This document shows, piece by piece, positions 8,086 to 16,326 of a stretch of DNA of 64,000 bases. The position numbers and the translations under genes are program-made. Source of the DNA: Ruegeria sp. HKCCD7303. GTDB lineage: Bacteria; Pseudomonadota; Alphaproteobacteria; Rhodobacterales; Rhodobacteraceae. The stretch spans positions 1 through 64,000 of the forward strand of contig NZ_WVRE01000003.1 in assembly GCF_013111185.1 (NCBI RefSeq), in the 5' to 3' direction. Under the pieces are notes generated by a model that saw only the letters and a program-made list of their open reading frames with translations, was not told where the DNA came from and made no database searches. The first letter of the stretch is position 1, and every line of letters starts with the position of its first letter.

Positions 8086-8660
8086 TGGCCGCGCAAACAC
8101 AGTTTTCCGGGGGCTTTCAAAACGCACCTGTCCAGGCCGCCCACGCGTTTCGTGCGGCCATGACCGTCATGGCGCGCCCGGGTGAAATCCGCACCCTCAT
8201 GGGCACTGAACCCCCTGCGCCTTTGTCCATGGCAGCAGGCACGCTCTTGCTGACGCTGTGCGATCCCGAAACAAAGGTCTATTTGGCGGGTGATGCTGAC
8301 ACCGATGCGGTGTGCAAATGGCTGACCTTCCACACGGGCGCGCCGATTGTGTCTGCGGGCAACGCTGATTTCGCCGTTGGTACGTGGGGCGCACTAGGTC
8401 CCTTGAACGCCTATCGTATTGGCACGCCGGAATACCCGGACCGGTCTGCGACCCTAATTGTAGAATGCGACCAGCTTGAGCAAAGCGGTGCCATTCTGAG
8501 CGGCCCTGGGATCAAGGACACCGCGCGGTTGTCTCTGCCGGATGTTCCAGCGCTTCAATACAATGCGATGCTGTATCCGCTGGGGTGCGATTTCTTCTTT
8601 ACCTGCGGTGACAAGATCGCGGCCCTGCCGCGCAGCACGCAGATCAGGACAGAGGGCTAA
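8085..8660 (+). CDS. phnH: C-P lyase complex subunit PhnH
   Basis: This 191-residue subunit has the family features FRAAMTVMARPGEI near residues 24-37, a central TLCDPETKVYL and TGAPIV, and the C-terminal LYPLGCDFFFTCGD. It binds the PhnGIJ core and is needed for C-P bond cleavage. It is translationally coupled to phnG and followed by phnI after a few bases. Confidence 0.94.
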   Translation: MAAQTQFSGGFQNAPVQAAHAFRAAMTVMARPGEIRTLMGTEPPAPLSMAAGTLLLTLCDPETKVYLAGDADTDAVCKWLTFHTGAPIVSAGNADFAVGTWGALGPLNAYRIGTPEYPDRSATLIVECDQLEQSGAILSGPGIKDTARLSLPDVPALQYNAMLYPLGCDFFFTCGDKIAALPRSTQIRTEG

Positions 8661-8663
8661 GCG

Positions 8664-9755
8664 ATGTATGTAGCTGTCAAAGGGGGCGAAAAAGCCATCG
8701 AGAACGCCCATACGTGGCTGGCCGAAGAACGCCGGGGCGCGACTGATGTGGCGGAACTGAGCCTTGCGCAGATCCGCGAACAACTGAGCCTTGCCGTGAA
8801 CCGGGTGATGGCCGAGGGGTCATTATTCGACCCCAACCTTGCAGCGCTGGCGATCAAACAGGCGCGTGGCGATCTGATCGAAGCGATCTTTCTGGTCCGT
8901 GCTTACCGTACGACTCTGCCGCGCTTTGGCTATTCCAACCCGGTCGAGACCTCTGAGATGGCGTGTGACCGTCGGATCTCGGCCACGTTCAAGGATGCGC
9001 CGGGGGGGCAGGTTCTGGGGCCAACTTTCGACTACACGCACCGTTTGCTGGATTTCAAGCTGGCTGCTGATGGTGAAGCCCCTAAGGCACCCGAAGGCAC
9101 GGCACGTCAGGAACCGACGCCCCATATCACCGAGTTCCTGAAAGGTGAGGACATCATTCAGGATGAACCCGCCAGCGATGACACCCCGGGCGACCTGACC
9201 CGCGAGCCGATGGAGTTTCCGTCAAACCGACCGCTGCGCTTGCAATCACTGACCCGTGGGGACGAGGGCTTTGTACTGGGCATGGCCTATTCCACCCAGC
9301 GCGGCTACGCCCGCAACCATGCGTTTGTCGGAGAGCTTCGGATCGGCAAGGTCGCGGTGGAAATGGAGATCCCCGAGCTGGGTTTCGCCATTGATATCGG
9401 TGAGGTTGAACTAACCGAATGTGAGACGGTCAACCAGTTCACGGGCTCGAAGACAGAACCACCACAGTTCACACGTGGCTATGGTCTTGTCTTTGGTCAG
9501 TCCGAACGAAAATCCATCGCGATGGCTTTGGTCGATCGCGCGCTGCGTTGGGAAGAACTGGGCGAAGACAATCTGGGTGCACCCGCGCAGGACGAAGAAT
9601 TTGTCCTGAGCCATGCGGATAACATTCAGGCCACTGGCTTTCTCGAGCATATCAAACTGCCGCATTACGTCGACTTCCAGTCTGAGCTGGAGCTGGTCCG
9701 CAAACTGCGTCGCGAGGCTGAAGAACGCATTACGCCAAAGGAGGCCGCAGAATGA
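8664..9755 (+). CDS. phnI: C-P lyase complex subunit PhnI
   Basis: The 363-residue nucleosidase subunit transfers phosphonate to ATP-derived ribose, releasing adenine, to give ribosyl phosphonate triphosphate with PhnGHL. Typical segments are MYVAVKGGEKAIENAH at the start, ATFKDAPGGQVLGPTFDYTH in the middle and a C-terminal acidic region. Its stop overlaps the start of a HAD gene (ATGA) rather than phnJ, which is the unusual point of this operon. Confidence 0.95.
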   Translation: MYVAVKGGEKAIENAHTWLAEERRGATDVAELSLAQIREQLSLAVNRVMAEGSLFDPNLAALAIKQARGDLIEAIFLVRAYRTTLPRFGYSNPVETSEMACDRRISATFKDAPGGQVLGPTFDYTHRLLDFKLAADGEAPKAPEGTARQEPTPHITEFLKGEDIIQDEPASDDTPGDLTREPMEFPSNRPLRLQSLTRGDEGFVLGMAYSTQRGYARNHAFVGELRIGKVAVEMEIPELGFAIDIGEVELTECETVNQFTGSKTEPPQFTRGYGLVFGQSERKSIAMALVDRALRWEELGEDNLGAPAQDEEFVLSHADNIQATGFLEHIKLPHYVDFQSELELVRKLRREAEERITPKEAAE

Positions 9756-10348
9756 AGGCCGTCGTTTTTGATATCGGGAATGTGCTGATCCGATGGGATC
9801 CGCATCTGGCATGGTTGCACGAGATGGGCAGCCGCGAGGCCGTGGCAGAGTTCCTGACCCGCATCGATTTTCAGGATCGCAATCTGAGGGCGGATGGCGG
9901 CGAGAACTTCGCCGATCTGGCGTCAGAACTGGATGACGTCGAAGACCAACGGCGCCTGAGTGTGTATGTTGAGCGCTATGCCATGACCGTTCCGCAAAAG
10001 ATCGAAGGAACCTGGCAGCTGCTCTATCGATTGAAAGAACAGGGCACGCAGGTTCACGCGATTACAAACTGGTCGGCGGAAACATGGCCGGTTGGTGTTG
10101 GCGCGCATCCCGAGTTGGGCGACGTCTTCGGCGTGACGGTAGTCTCTGGTCAGGAAAAGCTTTTGAAGCCGCAACCCGAGATTTTTCATCGCTTGTGTGA
10201 GCGAGCCGGGCTTGCGCCTAAAAACTGCATTTTCATCGACGACGGGCTGCACAACGTCGACGGCGCGCGCGCCGTTGGCATGGATGGCATCCACTTTACG
10301 ACGCCTCAAGCGCTGGAAAGCGCGTTGACTGAAAGAGGTTTCCTATGA
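9752..10348 (+). CDS. HAD-superfamily hydrolase embedded between phnI and phnJ
   Basis: This 198-residue HAD-IA-type protein has motif I VVFDIGNVLIRWD at 4-16, motif II AITNWS near 106, motif III Lys in EKLLKPQPEIFH and motif IV FIDDGLHNVDGAR. It resembles YihX-type sugar-phosphate phosphatases. Motif I has Gly, not Asp, two residues after the nucleophile, as in that subgroup. It overlaps phnI by 4 bp and phnJ by 4 bp, so it is co-translated with the C-P lyase subunits. It could dephosphorylate an intermediate or side product such as a ribose phosphate. The substrate is not known from the sequence. Confidence 0.88.
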   Translation: MKAVVFDIGNVLIRWDPHLAWLHEMGSREAVAEFLTRIDFQDRNLRADGGENFADLASELDDVEDQRRLSVYVERYAMTVPQKIEGTWQLLYRLKEQGTQVHAITNWSAETWPVGVGAHPELGDVFGVTVVSGQEKLLKPQPEIFHRLCERAGLAPKNCIFIDDGLHNVDGARAVGMDGIHFTTPQALESALTERGFL

Positions 10349-11205
10349 GCGAGTATAATTTCGCCTACCTGGACGAACAAACCAAACGGATGATCCGTCG
10401 GGCGATCCTGAAGGGTCTGGCTGTGCCTGGGTATCAGGTGCCGTTCGCCAGCCGCGAGATGCCGATGCCGTATGGCTGGGGGACGGGTGGCGTTCAGGTC
10501 TCGGCCGCGACGCTGACGCCCGAGGATACGTTCAAGGTGATCGACCAAGGCGCAGACGACACCACCAACGCAGTGTCGATCCGCAAGTTCTTTGAGAACA
10601 CCGCTGGCGTCTCCACCACGGAAGAGACGGAAAAAGCCACTGTCATCCAGACCCGCCACCGCATCCCCGAAGCGAAGCTGCGTGAAGACCAGATCATCGT
10701 CTATCAGGTGCCGATCCCGGAACCTCTGCGCTTTTTGGAGCCGCGCGAGACCGAGACGCGCAAAATGCACAGCCTTGAAGAATACGGGCTGATGCATGTC
10801 AAATTGTATGAGGACATCAGCCAGCACGGTGCGATCTCAACCGCTTATGCCTATCCGGTCAAAGTATCCGGGCGGTATGTGATGGATCCGTCTCCGATCC
10901 CGAAATTCGACAACCCAAAGCTCGAGATGGACGCGATCCAATTGTTTGGTGCAGGGCGGGAACAGCGTATCTATGCAGTGCCTCCGCATACCAAGGTCGT
11001 GAGCCTCGATTTCGAGGATTACCCGTTTGAGGCCACCAAAGCCAACCATCTCTGCGATCTGTGCGGGGCCGAGGACAGCTATCTGGACGAGGTCATCATG
11101 GATGATGCAGGGAACCGGATGTTTGTCTGTTCCGACACCGATTATTGTCGGTCGCGCCGCGAAACAGGCCACGTGGGCCGACTGGCTGAGGAGAACGCAG
11201 CATGA
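10345..11205 (+). CDS. phnJ: C-P lyase PhnJ, radical SAM C-P bond-cleaving subunit
   Basis: The 286-residue enzyme cleaves ribosyl alkylphosphonate phosphate to the cyclic phosphate plus alkane by a SAM radical. The cluster cysteines are C237, C240 and C262 and the catalytic thiyl cysteine is C268, offset by exactly four from E. coli C241, C244, C266 and C272. The N-terminal FAYLDEQTKRMIRRAILK and GWGTGGVQVS blocks are intact. It overlaps both the HAD gene and phnK by 4 bp. Confidence 0.97.
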   Translation: MSEYNFAYLDEQTKRMIRRAILKGLAVPGYQVPFASREMPMPYGWGTGGVQVSAATLTPEDTFKVIDQGADDTTNAVSIRKFFENTAGVSTTEETEKATVIQTRHRIPEAKLREDQIIVYQVPIPEPLRFLEPRETETRKMHSLEEYGLMHVKLYEDISQHGAISTAYAYPVKVSGRYVMDPSPIPKFDNPKLEMDAIQLFGAGREQRIYAVPPHTKVVSLDFEDYPFEATKANHLCDLCGAEDSYLDEVIMDDAGNRMFVCSDTDYCRSRRETGHVGRLAEENAA

Positions 11206-11972
11206 CCCCCCTGTTGCAAGTCAAGGGCATCGAAAAACGCTATGGCGCGCGGATCGGATGCACAGATGTGAACTTCGATCTCTACCCCGGAGAAGTGATG
11301 GGGATCGTCGGCGAAAGTGGGTCCGGCAAATCGACCTTGCTCAACTGTCTGGCCGGGCACCTGGAACCGGACGCTGGGCAGGTGATCTTTGATACCCGCG
11401 TGGACGGACCGGTAGACACAGTCACCATGTCCGAACCGGAACGCCGAATGCTCGGCCGCACTGACTGGGCCTTTGTGCATCAACACGCACGCGACGGGCT
11501 GCGGATGTCTGTCAGCGCGGGCGGCAATATTGGTGAGCGGCTGATGGCCGTCGGTGATCGGCACTATGGCGATATTCGGGACAAGGCTATCGACTGGCTT
11601 GGCCGCGTCGAGATTGAAGCAGCCCGTGTGGACGATCGCCCCAGCGCGTTTTCTGGCGGGATGCAGCAGCGTCTGCAGATCGCGCGCAATCTGGTGACGG
11701 GCCCTCGGCTGGTGTTCATGGATGAACCGACCGGTGGTCTGGACGTATCCGTTCAGGCGCGCTTGCTGGATTTGTTGCGTGGTCTGGTGCGTGAGATGGG
11801 GCTGAGCGCCATCATCGTGACGCATGATTTGGCCGTGGTGCGTCTGTTGGCGGACCGGCTGATGGTGATGAAAAGCGGTCATGTGGTCGAAGCTGGGTTG
11901 ACCGACCAGGTGCTGGACGACCCTCAGCACGCCTATACGCAGCTGCTTGTGTCCAGCGTCCTTCAGGTTTGA
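11202..11972 (+). CDS. phnK: C-P lyase ABC-type ATPase PhnK
   Basis: This 256-residue ATPase has Walker A GESGSGKS (37-44), the Q-loop replaced by FVHQHARDGLRM as is typical of PhnK, the signature FSGGMQQR and Walker B LVFMDEP. PhnK binds the PhnGHIJ core and is not a transporter subunit. It overlaps phnJ by 4 bp and phnL follows 22 bp later. Confidence 0.95.
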   Translation: MTPLLQVKGIEKRYGARIGCTDVNFDLYPGEVMGIVGESGSGKSTLLNCLAGHLEPDAGQVIFDTRVDGPVDTVTMSEPERRMLGRTDWAFVHQHARDGLRMSVSAGGNIGERLMAVGDRHYGDIRDKAIDWLGRVEIEAARVDDRPSAFSGGMQQRLQIARNLVTGPRLVFMDEPTGGLDVSVQARLLDLLRGLVREMGLSAIIVTHDLAVVRLLADRLMVMKSGHVVEAGLTDQVLDDPQHAYTQLLVSSVLQV

Positions 11973-11994
11973 GTGTTTGGGAAAAGATGAAGCG

Positions 11995-12678
11995 ATGATT
12001 GAACTGATCGATGTAAGCAAAAGCTTTACCCTGCATAATCAGGGCAGTGCTGTGATCCCGGTGATGCAAGGTGCGTCGCTGAAGGTTGAGCCGGGGGAAT
12101 GTGTTGCTCTGACGGGGGCGTCCGGTACTGGCAAGTCCACGCTGATGCGAGTGATCTATGGCAACTATCTGGCGGCCTCTGGTCAGGTGTTGGTTGGTGG
12201 GCTGGACGTGGCGAAGGCCGAACCACGACAGATCCTGTCTCTGCGTCGCGATACGTTGGGTTATGTCAGCCAGTTTCTGCGGGTTGTGCCTCGGGTGCCG
12301 ACGCTGGAAGTTGTGGCAGAGCCGCTGCTGGCCGTAGGTGCGGACAAGCAAATTGCGCTGGACAAGGCGGCCGGGTTGCTGAAACGTGTGAACATCCCCG
12401 AGCGTTTGTGGACCCTGAGCCCCACGACCTTTTCTGGCGGTGAACAGCAGCGGGTGAACATTGCGCGCGGCTTTGCACATGAGTATCCCGCGATGCTTTT
12501 GGATGAGCCGACGGCGAGCCTGGATGCGCAGAACCGGGAAACCGTGTTGTCTCTGATTGAAGACGCAAAGCATCGTGGTGCGGCGATTGTTGGGATTTTC
12601 CACGACATTGAAGCGCGTAAGCGGGTTTGTGACCGCGAGGTCAATGTTTCGGATTTTACACCGGGGCTGGCTGCATGA
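11995..12678 (+). CDS. phnL: C-P lyase ABC-type ATPase PhnL
   Basis: This 227-residue protein has Walker A GASGTGKS (41-48), YVSQFLRVVPRV as the Q-loop region, the signature FSGGEQQR and Walker B AMLLDEPTASLD. With PhnI, PhnG and PhnH it supports synthesis of the ribosyl phosphonate triphosphate. I used the ATG at 11995, since an earlier in-frame ATG would overlap phnK and lies before a segment not seen in the family. It overlaps phnN by 4 bp. Confidence 0.95.
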   Translation: MIELIDVSKSFTLHNQGSAVIPVMQGASLKVEPGECVALTGASGTGKSTLMRVIYGNYLAASGQVLVGGLDVAKAEPRQILSLRRDTLGYVSQFLRVVPRVPTLEVVAEPLLAVGADKQIALDKAAGLLKRVNIPERLWTLSPTTFSGGEQQRVNIARGFAHEYPAMLLDEPTASLDAQNRETVLSLIEDAKHRGAAIVGIFHDIEARKRVCDREVNVSDFTPGLAA

Positions 12679-13223
12679 CGCTTGCTCCGGTCATAGCGGT
12701 TGTCGGCCCCTCGGGCGTCGGTAAAGACAGCGTCATGCAAGCGTTGGTGGCCCAAGCATCGGGCATCCAACGCCTGAGGCGCGTGATTACCCGTCCTGAA
12801 GGGGAAGAGGGCGAGGATTTCGACCGGGTTTCCGTCGCGACGTTTCAGCAGATGGAACGGGCCGGGGCTTTTGCGTTGAGCTGGCCTGCGCATGGCTTGT
12901 TTTACGGTGTTCCGACCGAGATCACACGACAGCGAAACGAGGCAGATGCTGTTCTGGTCAACCTATCAAGAAAGGTATTGGTTCAGGCGCAGGAGGTTTT
13001 CGGCGATCTGATCGTGATTTCCCTGACTGCCGAAGCTGATGTTCTGGCACAGCGCTTGTCCGCAAGGGGGCGGGAAAGCGCGACGGAACAGGCGCGGCGG
13101 TTGGGTCGTGCCAAAGCGCCTTTGCCTGATGGTTTGAAACGGGTCATCGAAGTCGACAACTCCGGCGCGCTGGAAGACACCGTCGCCGAGATCCTTGCGC
13201 GACTTCAACCGGAAAGCGCGTAG
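12675..13223 (+). CDS. phnN: Ribose 1,5-bisphosphate phosphokinase PhnN
   Basis: The 182-residue kinase converts ribose 1,5-bisphosphate to PRPP, closing the C-P lyase pathway. It is a guanylate-kinase-like P-loop protein with GPSGVGKDS at 11-19, RRVITRPEGEEGEDFDRV as the substrate region and RLGRAKAPLPDG near the lid. Its 3' end overlaps the convergent DUF1045 gene by 19 bp. Confidence 0.93.
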   Translation: MTLAPVIAVVGPSGVGKDSVMQALVAQASGIQRLRRVITRPEGEEGEDFDRVSVATFQQMERAGAFALSWPAHGLFYGVPTEITRQRNEADAVLVNLSRKVLVQAQEVFGDLIVISLTAEADVLAQRLSARGRESATEQARRLGRAKAPLPDGLKRVIEVDNSGALEDTVAEILARLQPESA

Positions 13224-13888
13224 CGATGGATCAGGTGAAACCGACCATCCTCAGCCTCGCCCATCAGGGCCAGATCGGTGATCTGGAGGGGCTGCGGCAG
13301 CAACGGGGCCAGGTGGGCTTGCAACGCCTCTTGGGTGGCCCGAAGGGTCGGTTTGTCCAGCTTGCCGCTGAGCGTGATGTGAAAGCGAAACGCGTCCAGC
13401 ACGTAAGGATAGCCCCATTGAACCAGATTGGCCTCCTGTTCCGGTGTCAGGCCAGCGGCGCGGCGGCGCGCCAGCTCAGCCTCGGTTGCGGCTTCGCGAA
13501 AACTGTCCAACTGCTGAACGCAAGCGGCGGCCAAGGAATTCAGCGTCCGCGTTTCGCCTTTTGGGCGCAGGGCAAGAAAACGGCCAAGCCGGGCGATCTC
13601 AAGGCCCTCCAGCGTCACAGGAGGTTGGCTGGAGGCGAGCGAACCGCAAGCTGCGTGCAAGGCGTCGAAGGTCTGGCCCTCGCACAGTCGGAAGGGGGGT
13701 TTCAGCGTCGCGTGCAGCCCGTATTTGCGTGGCACATCCGTAACAGCGGCAACGTCGATGTCTCCGACTATCGGATGCGCGACCAAAGATCCGGTTTCCA
13801 TGTCCCAACCCAGCCAGCTGGTTGCAAATTTCGTCCACTCCGCCTTAGCGGGTGGCGCAAAATAAATCGCGTATCGCGTGAATGTCAC
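13205..13888 (-). CDS. DUF1045 phosphonate-associated 2H phosphoesterase
   Basis: This 227-residue member of the family annotated as putative phosphonate metabolism protein carries two H-x-T-L signatures, H59-A-T-L62 and H170-I-T-L173, the mark of 2H phosphodiesterases that open cyclic phosphates. It lies between phnN and phnM on the opposite strand and overlaps phnN tail to tail by 19 bp. No phnP is present in the window, so it is a good candidate to hydrolyse the cyclic ribose phosphate made by C-P lyase. That role is inferred. Confidence 0.88.
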   Translation of the reverse strand: MTFTRYAIYFAPPAKAEWTKFATSWLGWDMETGSLVAHPIVGDIDVAAVTDVPRKYGLHATLKPPFRLCEGQTFDALHAACGSLASSQPPVTLEGLEIARLGRFLALRPKGETRTLNSLAAACVQQLDSFREAATEAELARRRAAGLTPEQEANLVQWGYPYVLDAFRFHITLSGKLDKPTLRATQEALQAHLAPLLPQPLQITDLALMGEAEDGRFHLIHRYALSG

Positions 13889-13940
13889 ATTGGCCTCCTA
13901 TTGCGTGGCCTTCCACTACCTCAAACTGCGTGAAGTTCAG

Positions 13941-15083
13941 ATGACAGAAGACTTGATCCTTGCCAATGCCACGCTTGTGTTGCCGAATGAAACCGTAACC
14001 GGCAGCGTCCGGATTTTGGGCGAGACCATCGCCGCGATTGATACCGGAAACGCGGTTCCGCGTGGTGCAATCGACTGCGAAGGCGACTATGTCAGTCCCG
14101 GTCTCGTCGAACTGCACACTGATAACCTTGAACGCCACATTCAACCCAGGCCAAGGGTGGATTGGCCTCATGCCGCTGCGATCCTTGCGCATGACGCGGA
14201 ATTGGCCAGCACTGGTATCACGACCGTGTTTGACGCCATGCGGGTGGGCTCGATCCCGTCGGGTGCGGCACGTTATGGAAAGTATGCGCGTGGCCTATCG
14301 CAGGAATTGTGGGATCTGCGGGAACAGGATGCGCTGAAGATCAGCCACTTCCTGCACCTGCGGGCCGAGGTGTGTTCCGAGACCTTGGTCGAAGAGCTGG
14401 ATGAGTTCGGGCCAGAGGACCGGGTTGGTCTTGTGTCGATCATGGATCACACACCCGGACAGCGGCAGTTCCGCGACATGACCAAACTTGAGGCGTATAT
14501 GAAGGGCAAACATGCGATGGACGATGACACATTCCTGCAGCATGTGGCCCAGTTAAAGGGTCTTCGCGACCGTAATGGCGATGTGCATGAGGTTGAGACC
14601 GTCAAAGCCGCGCGTCGTTTTGGGGCGGTTTTGGCCAGTCATGACGATACGACGGAAGATCAGGTGAAAGTCTCGGCAGGTCACGGTATCCGACTGGCTG
14701 AGTTTCCGACCACGGTCGAGGCAGCGCGTGCCTGTCACGATCACGATATCAAGGTCATGATGGGGGCACCCAACATCATTCGCGGTGGCTCGCATTCGGG
14801 CAACGTCGCGGCCCGCGAGTTGGCCGAACTTGGGCATCTGGACATCATGTCCTCGGATTATGTGCCGTCGGCCCTATTGCTGTCGGCGGCCATGCTGGGC
14901 GAGATGTGGGATGATATGGCGCGTGGGATGAAAACCGTCACTCTGGCCCCCGCGCAAGCCGCAGGGTTGGAGGACCGGGGCGAGTTGCGTGTCGGCGCCC
15001 GAGCCGATGCCATCCGTTTTCGAATGCGGGCAGGGGTTCCTGCACTTAATTCAGTATGGGCGCGCGGTCGGCGTGTGGCGTGA
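13941..15083 (+). CDS. phnM: Alpha-D-ribose 1-methylphosphonate 5-triphosphate diphosphatase PhnM
   Basis: This 380-residue amidohydrolase-fold enzyme removes pyrophosphate from ribosyl alkylphosphonate triphosphate. The metal site starts with GLVELHTDNLERHI (H59, H66), and FDAMRVGS, ILASHDDTTEDQV and DIMSSDYVPSALL follow in the usual order. I used the ATG at 13941. Upstream in-frame residues lie in the 52-bp region shared with the divergent DUF1045 gene. It ends one base before the stop codon of the convergent methyltransferase. Confidence 0.94.
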   Translation: MTEDLILANATLVLPNETVTGSVRILGETIAAIDTGNAVPRGAIDCEGDYVSPGLVELHTDNLERHIQPRPRVDWPHAAAILAHDAELASTGITTVFDAMRVGSIPSGAARYGKYARGLSQELWDLREQDALKISHFLHLRAEVCSETLVEELDEFGPEDRVGLVSIMDHTPGQRQFRDMTKLEAYMKGKHAMDDDTFLQHVAQLKGLRDRNGDVHEVETVKAARRFGAVLASHDDTTEDQVKVSAGHGIRLAEFPTTVEAARACHDHDIKVMMGAPNIIRGGSHSGNVAARELAELGHLDIMSSDYVPSALLLSAAMLGEMWDDMARGMKTVTLAPAQAAGLEDRGELRVGARADAIRFRMRAGVPALNSVWARGRRVA

Positions 15084-15560
15084 TCACGCGGTATAGAAGA
15101 GGTATCGGTCCGGGGCGATCGTTTCGGGCCCTTTGATCTGGTTAAAGCCGACAAGGGGCTGACCGGAAATCAGCAAACCGCCGGGCTGCATGACCAGCGC
15201 GATCAATGGGCTGAGCCGCGCGGCTTCAGCCACATCTTCCTGTTTGATCCCGCGACCAAAATCGTAATGAGCCAACGCGATCTTTTGCCCGTCTGCCGCC
15301 AGTTTCTTCAGCATCGGCTCGGCCTCACCTTGCAGGAAATCTTCGGCCGGAGGGGTGCTGTCCGGGTGGCATTGCAGGACCCGGTCCATCACCCAGATCC
15401 GTCGTTCCGGTAGGATTTCGCGCAGGTGATCATAGGTCCGGCCATTGCCCAGACCCATGTCCAGCACATCGCCTGGCTGTCCGCTGATGCGCTGGGCGGC
15501 CCAGTTCAACCCGTCGCGTTGAGCCGTCAGTCGGCGCAGCATGGAATCCAGTCGGCTCAT
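15084..15560 (-). CDS. Small class I SAM-dependent methyltransferase (Methyltransf_17-like)
   Basis: This 158-residue protein has a Rossmann SAM motif LDMGLGNGRTYDHL at 33-46 and the unusual element HPDSTPP at 65-71, followed by LAHYDFGRG. It is a clear paralogue of the protein at 31892-32395, which has the same two elements. The substrate is unknown. It is the last gene of the seven-gene glycan operon, after the deacetylase-like gene. Confidence 0.8.
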   Translation of the reverse strand: MSRLDSMLRRLTAQRDGLNWAAQRISGQPGDVLDMGLGNGRTYDHLREILPERRIWVMDRVLQCHPDSTPPAEDFLQGEAEPMLKKLAADGQKIALAHYDFGRGIKQEDVAEAARLSPLIALVMQPGGLLISGQPLVGFNQIKGPETIAPDRYLFYTA

Positions 15561-15570
15561 GATGGTGTCC

Positions 15571-16326
15571 TTATTCGTTCTTGGGCGCGACCCAGATCGT
15601 GGCCGGGCCGTTCAACAATTTGCGCAGAAGGGCCTCGGTAAAGGTCCAGATGTCCTGATCATGGACAAGATGATGGGTCAATATGCCAAATGGTTCAGCG
15701 TTGTCTGCGCGTCCTTCGCGCCGGTCGCGCAACAGATCAACTGTCTGCGCGATCAGGATGTCGGGGTTGATCAGGCCGCGGGTATCTCGCCAGTCAATCG
15801 GGTCAAGATGGGTGTTGATTTGTTCCAGCCCCGGTGCGGCAAAAGGTGTTTTGCGCGGCGTCGCAGTGGACAGGACACGATAGCCCAGGCGGGGAAGTTG
15901 CGCGACCATCTCGGGCGCGATGCGGTTCCACGGGGGAACAAACATGGATCGCACGTTACCACCGAGCAGATCACCAAGACGGGCCATCCCTGTCTTTGCA
16001 TCATCAACCATCTGGTCCAGCGGTCGATTGAGACGGAACTCGGCCTTCTTCTCTCCCACAGGCGCGTGGTTTTTGTGCGCCCAGCCATGCACCACAGGGA
16101 TCAAAGAGGGTCGATCCGCGACATACTCAGCCAACACCGGGGTCGCGTCGCGGGGGATGACAGCCAGATGAACAGGCAGGCCCAATTCCGCAGACAGATC
16201 AGCCAATTGGTCCAATTGAGGAGTTGGAGCGACGGCGTCATCGTCACGCCACCAGAGCGGAAATGACATACCCGATGCACGCCAGTGATCCAGCTCGGCG
16301 TCCAGAGGATGCCAGTCGGGGGTCAT
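15571..16326 (-). CDS. Polysaccharide deacetylase-like protein
   Basis: This 251-residue NodB-like protein has WWRDDDAV at 25-32 in place of the usual metal Asp pair motif, HGWAH at 80-84 with the two metal histidines, and VPPWNR at 130-135 as motif 3. These suggest a metal-dependent N- or O-deacetylase acting on a glycan. No signal peptide is visible, so it probably works in the cytoplasm on a lipid-linked or nucleotide-linked sugar. It overlaps the upstream glycosyltransferase gene by 4 bp. Confidence 0.82.
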   Translation of the reverse strand: MTPDWHPLDAELDHWRASGMSFPLWWRDDDAVAPTPQLDQLADLSAELGLPVHLAVIPRDATPVLAEYVADRPSLIPVVHGWAHKNHAPVGEKKAEFRLNRPLDQMVDDAKTGMARLGDLLGGNVRSMFVPPWNRIAPEMVAQLPRLGYRVLSTATPRKTPFAAPGLEQINTHLDPIDWRDTRGLINPDILIAQTVDLLRDRREGRADNAEPFGILTHHLVHDQDIWTFTEALLRKLLNGPATIWVAPKNE

